From the NCBI GenBank assembly GCA_037783415.1, contig JAZGTN010000015.1, positions 6,335,001 through 6,399,000 on the forward strand: a stretch of DNA of 64,000 nucleotides, given 5' to 3'. Shown here in pieces: positions 54,945 through 64,000 of the stretch. The DNA is from Leptasterias polaris. Lineage: Eukaryota > Echinodermata > Asteroidea > Forcipulatida > Asteriidae. The number at the start of each line of letters is the position of its first letter. Positions within the stretch are counted from its first letter, which is position 1. The position numbers and the translations under genes were made by a program. The notes below the pieces were generated by a model. The model was not told the origin of the DNA. It worked only from the letters and a program-made list of their open reading frames with translations, and ran no database searches.

Positions 54945-57322
54945 CATACGCTGATGGAGATCTTGTTAGTAATGTAGAAGTGTCTTCATGTATAAGTGAC
55001 CATGCTGCAGTGCATTGCAGTTTGAAAGTGATTAAGCCTCAGCCTAGAAGAAAGAAGATAACATATAGAAATTTGAAGTTGATAAATCATGATAGTTTTG
55101 CAGAAAACATTCGTAGGTCTAACCTTGATGGTCTGGTCAATCAATATGACACTGAACTTGCTACAGTTCTTGATCGTCATGCACCAATAAAAGAGAGTAT
55201 GCTAACATTCGTCCAAGCAACATGTGGTACACATCAGAGATTGCTGAAGCCAAACGCCCGAGAAAGCGCCTTGGACGACAGTGGCGGGCAAACAAGACTG
55301 ATATTAACAAGCAACTTTTTACGAATCAGCAACTTCTTGTTTTTGAGATGATTAAAGAGGGCAAAGCTGAACATTTTGAAAAAACAGATATCTGACTGCT
55401 CTAATTCGGGTCAATTCTATAAGGTCATTGGTAGTGCTCTACATCGTACATCAAATTTAAAGTTTCCTACAAATGTACCTTCATTGGAACTTGCTGAAAA
55501 TTTTAGTGCCTTCTTTTTGTCTAAGATAAGTGATATTCGAAATGAACTTGATTCAATTAATACCACATCAGGTATTGTGGCTCGAGATAATTTAGACGTA
55601 CCAATTTGGGATGGATTTGATTCAGTTTCAAATGATGAGATCTTAAATATCATTTCAAGTCTTCCTGCCAAGTCATGCTCATTGGACCCTATCCCGACTT
55701 GGTTAGTCAAGAAACATGTTGGACTCTTACATTCTTGTATTGCATCCATTGTTGTCGTTTCAGTCAGCTCAGTTCCCACAGTCTTTTAAACAAGCTATTG
55801 TTTCCCCCCTTTTGAAAAAGGTGTCATTAGATTCTGAAGATCTTGCTAATTTTCGTCCAGTATCGAATCTCAAGTTTGTATCTAAGATACTGGAGAAAAT
55901 AGTAGCTTCACAAATTCTGGATCACTTTAATTATAATAATTTGTTAGAGCCATTCCAGTCAGCCTATAGGAAGGGTCATAGTGTTGAAACAGCCCTCATT
56001 CGTGTCTCTAATGATATTTTGCATGCCCTTGATAGGAAACAGGCTGTGTTTTTGGTATTATTGGACTTATCGTCCGCCTTTGATACTGTTGACCATTTGA
56101 TTTTGCTCAATCGACTTGAATCATATGGAGTTAAAGGTAAACCACTTAATTGGATTTCATCATATTTAGAAAATAGATCATTTATAGTTAGTGTTGAGGG
56201 AACAACATCAACCTCAGCTAAGATGAAGGTTGGTGTTCCCCAAGGATCGGTCCTTGGACCAATGTTTTTTAGTATATATTGTGCGCCTTTAGCAAGTATT
56301 GCAAGGAGCCACGGTATTTCAATCCACTTATAATGCTGATGATACTCAGTTGTAGGCTATCTTCCTTTTAATCCCAGTGACCAAAATAGTGAACTGTCAG
56401 CCAAACGTCGACTTGAAGCTTGTATATCTGATATGGCATCTTGGATGGTTGTGAATAAGTTAAAATTAAATGGTTGTAAATCAGAGTTTCTTGTTATCTC
56501 TTCAAAGTATCAGAAACCTATGATTCATACTCAGAGTATTACCATTGGCAGTGAACAAATCAGGGCATCATCTTCTGTCCGTAATCTCGGTGTTATATTT
56601 GATGAGAATATGTCAATGGAATCTCATGTACAACATATTTGTAAGTCTGTGTATTATAGTATATATAATGTTAATTGCATTAGAAAGATTCTTGATGATA
56701 AGTCTGCCTCTATGCTCATACATGCCTTTGTTATTTCAAGATTGGACATTGGCAATTCTCTTTTGTATAATATTCCAGTATATTTGTTGGATAAATTGCA
56801 ACATGCTTTGAACTCTGCAGCTAGGATCCTATCTAGAACTTCAAAGTACGATCATATTACACCTGTGCTGCAAACTGTACATTGGCTACCTATTCGCCAG
56901 CGTATTGAATTTAAGATACTACTTCAAACTTGGAAGATTCTTCATGGTATGGCACCTTGTTACTTAAATGAGTTAGTCCGGTCATATGTACCACAACGTA
57001 ACCTCCGCTCCTCAAATAGATTACTTTTAGAAACTCAAAAGACACGCGTAACTTATGGAAAAAGAGCATTTTTTGCATCAGCTCCGGATTTATGGAATAG
57101 ACTACCCTTAGAATTTAAAACAATAGACTCGTTAGAAGTGTTTAAAATTAAATTAAAATCATACTTGTTTAGTGTAGCTTATTAATGCATTGGTTGCGTG
57201 TATTGGTATTTGTTTGCTTAAGTTTTCCCTTTTTTTTCTTTCTTCTTCTTTCCTTTCTTATGCGCCTCGGAATAGGCTACCTAGATAGATGGCGCTTTAT
57301 AAATGCTTGATATTATTATTAT
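54945..57322 (+). pseudogene. LINE-4: 5'-truncated L2/CR1-like LINE inserted into LINE-3
   Basis: Starts in the end of the endonuclease (SCISDHAAVHCSL, about 55000). A linker and the RT start follow (SKISDIRNEL, LPAKSCSLDPIPTWLVKK). Then come 55716-56333 (NFRPVSNLKFVSKILEKI, AYRKGHSVETALI, LLDLSSAFDTVDH, VGVPQGSVLGP), the catalytic box in a shifted frame (ADD, 56334-56342), and 56433-57185 (NKLKLNGCKSEFLV, YGKRAFFASAPDLWNRLP). It ends with GGCGCTTTATAAATGCTTG and ATTATTATTAT. Frameshifts near 55350, 55760 and 56330 make it dead. The motif order and 3' end match LINE-1, so the two belong to one related lineage. Confidence 0.85.
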
Positions 57323-58860
57323 CAGCAATATGGCTTTCGCAGTAAACACTCCACCGATATGGCTCTCATCGAGTTCATTGACAAAGTTACTACTGCTCTT
57401 ACTAACAAACTTTTTGCTGTTGGCGTTTTCCTTGATCTCTCTAAAGCCTTTGATACAATCGACCATACTATTCTTCTCTCTAAACTGGAGCACTATGGGA
57501 TCAGAGGAGTCGCTCTTCAATGGTTAGCGGACTATCTCAACAACAGGCAACAATTTACTACTTTTAATAAATCCGACTCTTGCCGCCTTAATACTTCTCA
57601 TGGTGTGCCCCAAGGCTCCATTCTTGGTCCTCTTTTATTTCTTCTCTACATCAACGATTTGTATCTTTCTTCTTCCTTGCTATCTTTCACACTGTTTGCT
57701 GATGACACAACTATTTTCCATTCCAGTCCCAACTCTGCTACTCTGATCAACACACTGAATTCAGAACTTACTCTCGTTTCTATGTGGTTAAAGGCGAATA
57801 AATTGTCTTTAAATCACTCCAAAACCAGCTTTATTCTCTTTTCCAAATCTAATACTTCAATCAACCTTGATCTTCCCCCTGTTACTATAGACAATATTCC
57901 TATCACCAGGGTCTACTCTACAACATTTCTTGGTGTCATTATTGACAACAAACTTTCCTGGTCTAATCACATCTCTTCTCTTACAAAAATCACTCGTAAT
58001 ACCGGTGTCTTGTCTAAACTGCGTTATTTTCTTCCACCTTTTCTATGGTCTTACTCTACAATACACTTTATTCTGCCTTACTTAAACTATTGTAATAATT
58101 GTCTGGGCTCGGTCAAGCAATAACAAACTGCACTCCCTCATTGTCACTCAAAAACGGGCTATCCGACTTTGTACTTCTTCACATCCTCGTGCTCACACTG
58201 CACCACTTTTTGCACAGCTCAACACCCTTACACTTTCTGACATAAATAAACTCCATACTGGGATATTTATGTACAAGTATTCCAGAAATCTTCTTCCTAG
58301 TACCTTCTCTGCTTATTTTTTTCTTCTGTTCAAGACCTGCGTACCTACCAAACCAGCTCGTGGTTCCTTTCACTAGCACCACCTATTCCATGAACACCCT
58401 TCGATTCTATGGTCCTCGCTTGTGGAATGCCATTGACGAAGAAATCAAAAGCCAACCGTCAGTGAACCGTTTTAAAGCCTCCCTCAAAAGAGTCATTATC
58501 TCTCAGTATCTAACATACATATAGCTTTCTTTCCATTGACTGCTTTGCCAGATATATCATCATTTGTTCTTTTTCATATATACATCATATTTTTATTTTA
58601 GTTAATTAAGCGTTGTTGTTGTTTGTAAGTTGTTTTGTTCCTATTCGTACGTCCTCTGTTTGTCCGTTTATCTTGTCTCTGTCTGTCCACAGGCTGATTA
58701 CTACAAGCCTCGGCTTATCAAATCGGCCTCCATACTGTTCCTTTCTTTGATTGTATACACCTAAAATTACTCTGTTTGCTATTACATTGTATATGCATTC
58801 TGTAATGCTGTGTTTTTGACAGTATGGCAATAAATGTGATTTGAATTGAAATTGAATTGT
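57323..58860 (+). pseudogene. LINE-3 fragment 3 (RT core to 3' end)
   Basis: Resumes with QYGFRSKHSTDMALIEF (57323 on), LDLSKAFDTIDH, GVPQGSILGPLLF, the catalytic FADDT, and KLSWSNHI. The frame breaks near 58100 and continues in another frame with LWNAIDEEIKSQPSVNRFK (about 58425-58480). It ends with AATAAATGTGATTTGAATTG and ATTGA-type repeats at 58840-58860. The 3' end differs from LINE-1/LINE-4, so this is a separate LINE clade. Confidence 0.82.
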
Positions 58861-58961
58861 TAAAACCTTACAATGTTATATTGGATATGTTTGAGTACAT
58901 TGTCGCAGAATATAATCACAAGGTGAAATCTGGACTATTCCATTTCATGAGGCGAAACTGA

Positions 58962-59245
58962 GTGGAGCACTGGAGTCAAGCTCTGGTGTTTCTGATCAAC
59001 AGAGTGTGGGTTCGAGTCCTGGTCGAGGCACTTGTGTCCTTGAGCAAGATACTTTAACATAATTGCTTTGTCATTCGGATGGGAAATTAAGCCGTAGATT
59101 CCGGGCACTAGGATTGGTAAGTGTTCGTAAAAGAACCCAAAATACTTAATATAGTGGAATATTGGGCTAAACCTTGTGCTTCTGGCTCTCTGTGGTACTA
59201 TTCATTCGTGAGAATGATGCAAATGCATTAATACCAATAATTATC
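58962..59245 (+). mobile_element. tRNA-derived SINE just upstream of K2P exon 2
   Basis: The head has GTGTGGGTTCGAGTCCTGG, a perfect B box (GGTTCGAGTCC at 59013-59023), after an A-box-like TGGAGTCAAGCTCTGG. The body contains CACTTGTGTCCTTGAGCAAGA and AACATAATTGCTTTGTC. The 3' end is ATTAATACCAATAATTATC. It ends about 36 bases before the splice acceptor at 59280-59281. Confidence 0.7.
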
Positions 59246-59281
59246 ATCTTACAATGTGTTTACTTTTTTTTCGTTATTTAG

Positions 59282-59967
59282 GATATGGAGATGTTGTCCC
59301 AGTGACTGTAGCTGGCAAGGCGTTCTGTGTCTTGTATTCAGCTATTGGTATCCCACTCTGCGTGCTGTACATGGGTGGAGTTGGTAGTCTCCTGGCCCAG
59401 GTAATCTTAACCCTCTGCCGTATCCTCAAAATCGGGCAGCCTATTACGAGAGCCCTCTGTTGCTGCTGCAACAAGAACAAACATGATGAGAAGTACGACT
59501 TGGGAAAAAGCAGCGTGGAGCTCGACGAGCAGCAGAGCTTGTCGTCAGTGAAGAGGAAGAAGAAGAAGAAAGAAGACGATAAGGATGACGGCTCGCAGGA
59601 TCAGGATACGACCGTGGTGACAAGGCAGCATAATATCGAATCGGGCGAAGTCGAATACCAAGACGAAATGGAGGCACCTGTTCTTCTTGTGTTTGCCATT
59701 CTTATCAGCTACATGTGTGCCGGGGCGTTCTTCATGTCGCGCATCGAGAATTGGACTTTCGGAGATGCCCTGTACTTCACCTACATCACCCTGACCACCA
59801 TTGGGTTTGGGGACTACGTGCCCATGATGCTGTACAAGGACGACGCGTACATTGTGTGTGTCATATACGGCTTGTTCGGGCTCGCTGTCATGTCCATGTG
59901 CATCTCATTGGTCCAGGCTAAAGTTAGGAGACTTGGTAACCGATTCTGGGACTGCATCGGGTTCTAA
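59282..59967 (+). CDS. Two-pore-domain K+ channel (K2P), coding exon 2 (last)
   Basis: This exon completes codon 136 (G/GA) and encodes YGDVVP, then M2 (about 149-172). A cytoplasmic M2-M3 loop of about 84 residues (173-256) follows, with a CCCC cluster and a Lys-rich then Asp-rich stretch. It is followed by M3 (about 257-277), P2 with TTIGFGD at 307-313, M4 (about 324-347) and a C-tail of only about 16 residues, ending in TAA at 59965-59967. The protein is a homodimer- or heterodimer-forming plasma-membrane K+ channel of the leak type: two P loops, four membrane spans and both selectivity signatures are intact. The loop is longer than in TWIK/TREK/TASK types and the tail is very short, which resembles TRESK (KCNK18). 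However, no calcineurin-docking PxIxIT-like site was recognised, so orthology is unproven. The charged loop offers likely phosphorylation or lipid-contact surfaces (inference). Confidence 0.93.
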
Positions 59968-60084
59968 ACTGTATTTACCCCGTAACATAATTCATAACTT
60001 TGACCTAGTTAAGTGTAGTCATTGCTCACAAAACTGAGAAAATCTTAAGATGTTGAAATTAGATAATCGGGGCCTACCCCCTAT
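59968..60084 (+). other. Probable start of the K2P 3' untranslated region
   Basis: Sequence directly after the stop codon. No AATAAA is seen within it; the first clear AATAAA on this strand is near 61040, beyond the next MITE. Confidence 0.35.
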
Positions 60085-60310
60085 ATACTCCCAGGTCAAA
60101 AGTCAACCAGATTCCGGATCCAAGGGGCCTGATCAATTTCAGGGCTAGGCTGAACCGAAAAGAGGTTACCAAATGGGATTTTAGCTCGGATTCTGCGTCA
60201 GTTTGGCCCATTCCTGGGTCATGTTGACACAGATTCCGGGTCATTACTGACCCGGATATGGTCAGGACCCACGGGAACCGAATCTGGGTCAATCCTGACT
60301 AGGATTTTTT
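60085..60310. mobile_element. MITE family G copy 3
   Basis: CCAGGTCAAAAGTCAACCAG and ACTCGGATTC/GGGTCA blocks as in copies 1 and 2, ending GGGTCAATCCTGACTAGG. It lies about 120 bases after the channel stop and may be within the transcript. Confidence 0.6.
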
Positions 60311-61439
60311 TGTTTTTTGTTAGTGTATTAGATGGCACACCCGGGAAAAGTGCGTCAACACGGTGCTAGCTGTGAATAGTTATTGGGGAAAAATGCAAGT
60401 ATGTCAAACTCTCTTGCAAGCTCGTGAAGTCATAGTAAAGTGCAAAGTTGCCACATACCGTAAGCGTTAATGTCTCCCTAGCTGGGCCTTAAAGTCTCAT
60501 GATCTCTTAAGTATTAAAGAAAGGATGGAACGAACTGAATTTGTATACAAGAGTCATAGAGCCACACAACTGACAACAACGTTTATTAGGGTTTCCTACG
60601 GATATTTGTAAATAGTTACAAACATTATTCAGATTATTTAATTCATCAAAATCAAGCAACCCGTTTTTAGAACGAATAGTTTTGAATTCTCAAACGGTAC
60701 GTTTGCGATCCAACACCGCACCGACTGCTGAACATGGCCAGTGCTAAACGCCCTCTGTTGGCACCCTCAGTTTTGGGGAGGCTTTCCTTTAGTTTACATG
60801 AATATAAATCCATGAATCGAACATTTCAAGGGTTGTTTTACTGAATGAGTTTGTTCATTAAAAATGCAGCACAACAACTGCAACTTTATAATTTAATATT
60901 GTGTGTATATAAAGTAATTGAAACAAATAACAATATAGCTCATGTAGAGATTCTAGGATCGTAGTTTAGTGTCTTATTTAACAATTGTAATGCGAAGATT
61001 TCCAACTGGGTTGTTATCCAACCAAACTAATTCCCTATTAAATAAAAACAAAAAACAGCACTCGTCTGCGTGTAAAAACGCAGACAGTTGTAAATACGAT
61101 CGGTTTCATATTTATGCTGTTCAAACTTCACATCCTGAATTCTCAATCTTAGATAGGCCTAGTTAGGTCACGGGACTCAGGTGGCTCTATAGGAATTTTC
61201 GTAATTACCTTTTCAAACTCTTTGTAGTTGTGGTAATCATGCACAAGTTTGTACCGTCATCCTGATTCACATAAAATTAATGTAACGAACGACTACCACG
61301 TAAAGATTGTAGGGGAAATAACTTTTAATTTTTAAATACTGAAATTAAAACCCACACACGAACAACCGAAAACCAGACTGGCACCTTTCCATCGAGAGTA
61401 ACTCAATGACCGTAAACACTACACAGGAATCCAGTCCAT
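60311..61439. other. Downstream flank, no gene
   Basis: No coding sequence recognised; contains an AATAAA near 61040. Confidence 0.35.
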
Positions 61440-61618
61440 CACACTCAAAATGCTCTTTGGTCAGGTTGAACTGGAAACTGGAGAAAAAATTGGATGTGAC
61501 TCGGATGCTACGTCAGTGTGACGCAGTTTCGGGTCATACTAGCCCATAACCCCGCCCCCGCCTCCTCCTTTGACCTGTAATCCGGGTCAATTCTGACCCA
61601 GGAAGTTTTAGAATGCAG
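61440..61618. mobile_element. MITE family G copy 4 (diverged)
   Basis: Starts ACTCAAAATGCTCTTTGGTC and ends CCGGGTCAATTCTGACCCAGG, AAGTTTTAGAATGCA. The right end matches that of copy 1. Confidence 0.6.
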
Positions 61619-62187
61619 TCCACAGTGAAGAGCTGATGACATCTCTTTTCTCTACATACATTGATCACCATTAATTTGGTATGGGTGGCCCGGAGTAGAC
61701 CAGAGTATAATATACAAACTAATGTGTTTGCACGAATTTACACTTTTTAATCAGACAGGTTTTTATGAACAATATGGTTATGTACTTTTTGTACAATGTA
61801 GGTAGGCTAGTGTAATGATAATTTTGTGATAATTTGGGTGATTTGATTGCGTTAATGTATTAACAAAAATGGTTTTATTGTTTGCAGTGAAGGCGGACTA
61901 AACTATTATCAACCACTGGTTGGCAAAAAACTCTCGTCTATACACAGCAACACACTTGTAAATTTAAAACATTCTTTGTAGACGTAGGCTACATTTTATG
62001 ACACTGTTTGATATTAATGTTTTGAATAGCTTTGTTACAATAAGAACAATTGAAATTTGTTGATGGTAAAACAAATTATCCCATAATTATTGAAAATAAT
62101 ATTGTGTTCTATATGTATAAAATTGCTGTTACACTGTCATTAAGTTTTGAATTAGAACTTATTATTACTGAGCTAATATGCATGTGC
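61619..62187. other. Downstream flank, no gene
   Basis: AT-rich, nothing recognised. Confidence 0.35.
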
Positions 62188-62830
62188 GTGGCGTGTCGTA
62201 GCCGAGAGGTCCAGCAGGCATCGAACGCGAGTAAAGGTGGCTGGGTCTCCCGAATCCTTGTATATGAGTACATAGGCAACTGTGTGTGGGTAGAGTTTGT
62301 TGATTTGATGGATTAGCAAAATATGTGTGTCCATTTTACTGCCGGTGCGGCATACTCCTAAGGAGTTGAGATTATCACAGGAGCCCAATGAACAGGGGTA
62401 ATAAAACACTGCTTTTAGCAAGACACTTTACTATGATTGACTCACACAGGTGTATATTGGTACCCGTGTGAGTAGAGATTGTTAATTACTGTGACTGATT
62501 AGCAAAATGTGTGTTAATTTGGCTGACGGTGATGCATACTCCTAAGGAGTTGAGATTATCACAGGAGCCCAATGAACAGGGGTAATAAAACACTGCTTTT
62601 AGCAAGACACTTTACTGTGATTGACTATCATCACACAGTTGTATATGTGTACCTGTGTGAGTACTGAGTAGTGATTGTTAAATTATGTGGATGATTAGCA
62701 ACATGTGTTGATTTGGCTGCCGGTGCTGCATACTCCTAAGGAGTTGAGATTGTCACAGGGATTGCATTATAAGGGCCCGATGAACAGGGGTAATAAAATA
62801 TCGCTTTGAGGGGCCTGTTTGGCTTGAAAA
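62188..62830 (+). mobile_element. SINE with tRNA-like head and tandemly repeated body (x3)
   Basis: The head TCGTAGCCGAGAGGTCCAGC with GGGTCTCCCGAATCC resembles A and B boxes of a Ser/Leu-type tRNA. The body unit (GATTAGCAA, CTGCCGGTG, CATACTCCTAAGGAGTTGAG, AACAGGGGTAATAAAA, AGCAAGACACTTTACT) occurs three times; ACTCCTAAGGAGTT lies near 62353, 62537 and 62731, giving spacings of about 184 and 194 bp. Units 1 and 2 are nearly identical over about 90 bp. Confidence 0.65.
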
Positions 62831-62959
62831 TGCACATACGAACTGTTATAGTATTATAGCCGTAGTAATGAATCTTTAAAATAGCTGTCCTTTAAAATGT
62901 TTTCCTAGGGTGTGTGTTCTTTTTTTTGAAACAATCAGTACAAGCATCATCACTGCACG

Positions 62960-63336
62960 TTGACGGGAGGATATACCTTTGGTAATTAATCCAAAAAGTA
63001 ATGACTATAAAAACTTACTTGGTAAAGAGCAGTAAAAGAGATGTTGATATTATACAACATTGTTAGAAACGACACCCTTTGAAGAGGTAATTCCTCACTC
63101 CAAAATTTGAATCTCAGAAAGGCTTCAGACATGAAGCCTTTCTTCTCAGGCATCTAAAAACACACAATTCTATGCACCAAGTGTATTTTCCCCCTCTTTT
63201 TATATTGTTTTTTCAATCAAGATGACCAAATGATCCCAAAGTATCACAGGTTTATGATTGCAAATGCATAGAGATAGCCTACACCAAGTGAGGATACTGG
63301 TCTTTGGCAATTACCAAAAGTATACACTGCCTTTAA
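62960..63336. mobile_element. TTAA MITE, family B copy (best preserved)
   Basis: The right end ACTGCCTTTAA with TTAA at 63333-63336 is matched inversely by the left end (TTGACGGGAGGATATACC; TTAA mutated to TTGA). The interior includes GAGGATACTGGTCTTTGGC, shared with the copies at 43808 and 19206. No frame. Confidence 0.65.
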
Positions 63337-64000
63337 AGTTACAAGTTTGTTTGAACTTAGTATTTGGGGTGGTAATTGTTCCTCCTGTTTATAATAAAGT
63401 ATTATTTTGTTTCAAATCTGATCGGGGGAATGAAGTATCACAATAAAGGACACATTTAACAACATACCGACCGTTTGTTCAACGTGATTCCAAACTTTTT
63501 CACAACAGTACTGCGACGACGTGAATGTTTTCCCCCATTGATTCTTGTATTTTACAAATAGTTGTTTATCATGAATTTAACTCCAATTGATAACCTCATA
63601 AAACTGTTTTGATTTATATTTGTCTCCGGTTTAAACTTCCATGATTCAATGATCGAGACATATTGACAATAAACAAAGAATACGGCATATACGACAACAA
63701 AACTATTCGGAATAAGCAAATCAAAAATTGCGATGGTTGACTTCAAAGGTCAAAGGTTAGGCTGTGTTCGAATAAATCAACTTCGGCTACGGCTATGGGT
63801 GTTGGCTGCGACTTGCGACTGCTGAAGCCATTAATTTTGACACGACATCAATGGCTTTTACATTTTAGAAGATACATATTGTTAATTTTGTTTTTGTTAC
63901 CTTCACTCCAAATTGTCAAACCAGACTACACGTTGTATTCATAATTACAACCATTTTCTAGTGATAGAAATTTGGTGGTTACGTTTGAGTAAAAACACGA
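63337..64000. other. Right end of window, no gene
   Basis: Contains a GGCTACGGCTATGG repeat piece near 63787, related to 17090-17292. Otherwise nothing. Confidence 0.35.

Larger units (their letters stand above)
9834..59281 (+). other. K2P intron, 49,448 bases, phase 1
   Basis: Donor GT at 9834-9835 (context ATAG/GTAAGAA) and acceptor AG at 59280-59281, preceded by a T-rich tract, fit consensus and restore the reading frame and the GYGD signature exactly. The intron holds nearly all of the mobile DNA described here. No other exon-like open frame with K2P similarity was seen inside it. Confidence 0.9.

Noticed and set aside
59000..59035. Possible functional tRNA gene
   Set aside because: Only A/B-box-like segments are present, no cloverleaf can be drawn, and a SINE body follows.

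Overview
The window looks like a piece of an invertebrate deuterostome chromosome, most likely an echinoderm (sea star or sea urchin type). This is inferred from long AT-rich non-coding stretches, GT-AG splicing, one intron-split animal ion-channel gene, and dense families of short TTAA-flanked inverted-repeat elements, L2/CR1-like LINEs, a BEL/Pao retrotransposon, tRNA-derived SINEs and a Helitron. No bacterial or archaeal features are present.

Only one host gene can be supported: a two-pore-domain potassium channel on the + strand. Its two visible coding exons (9428-9833 and 59282-59967) encode a complete 363-residue protein. They are separated by one 49,448-base phase-1 intron that splits the first glycine codon of the first pore signature (TTIG/YGD). 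Almost everything else between 9834 and 59281 is intron filled with mobile DNA.

Layout. 1-9427, upstream flank: direct repeats, a 1,088-bp non-autonomous Helitron (1852-2939), a roughly 0.7-kb degenerate minisatellite (3822-4565), MITEs, a long foldback (8186-8301) and a TTAA element with about 66-bp inverted ends (8302-8888). 9428-9833: channel exon 1. 9834-21087: mostly unremarkable intron with a hammerhead-ribozyme-like motif (about 11.5 kb), a SINE, a foldback MITE and a 28-bp minisatellite. 21088-23876: minus-strand LINE-1 with a 903-codon frame, an N-terminal 2A-like motif and a deleted reverse-transcriptase core. 24788-25191: mariner-like MITE. 25545-29640: minus-strand decayed LINE-2 split by a 974-bp TTAA insertion. 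30601-30940: MITE that was itself hit by a 103-bp hairpin element with a 9-bp target duplication. 31-46 kb: mostly featureless intron with TTAA MITEs. 46535-58860: a transposon nest in which LINE-3 (+) was hit by a very young BEL/Pao element (minus, 603-bp LTRs identical by eye, GATGG duplications) and by LINE-4 (+). 58962-59245: SINE just before exon 2. 59282-59967: channel exon 2. 59968-64000: downstream flank with MITEs and a SINE whose body is tandemly triplicated.

The host gene makes a plasma-membrane K+ leak channel. The remaining coding sequences belong to retroelements, and none is intact as read. LINE-1 lacks the catalytic RT core, the BEL pol frame is broken by a 35-bp tandem duplication, and LINE-2, LINE-3 and LINE-4 are frameshifted or interrupted. 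All element calls come from reading motifs, terminal repeats and target duplications by eye; no database comparison was possible.
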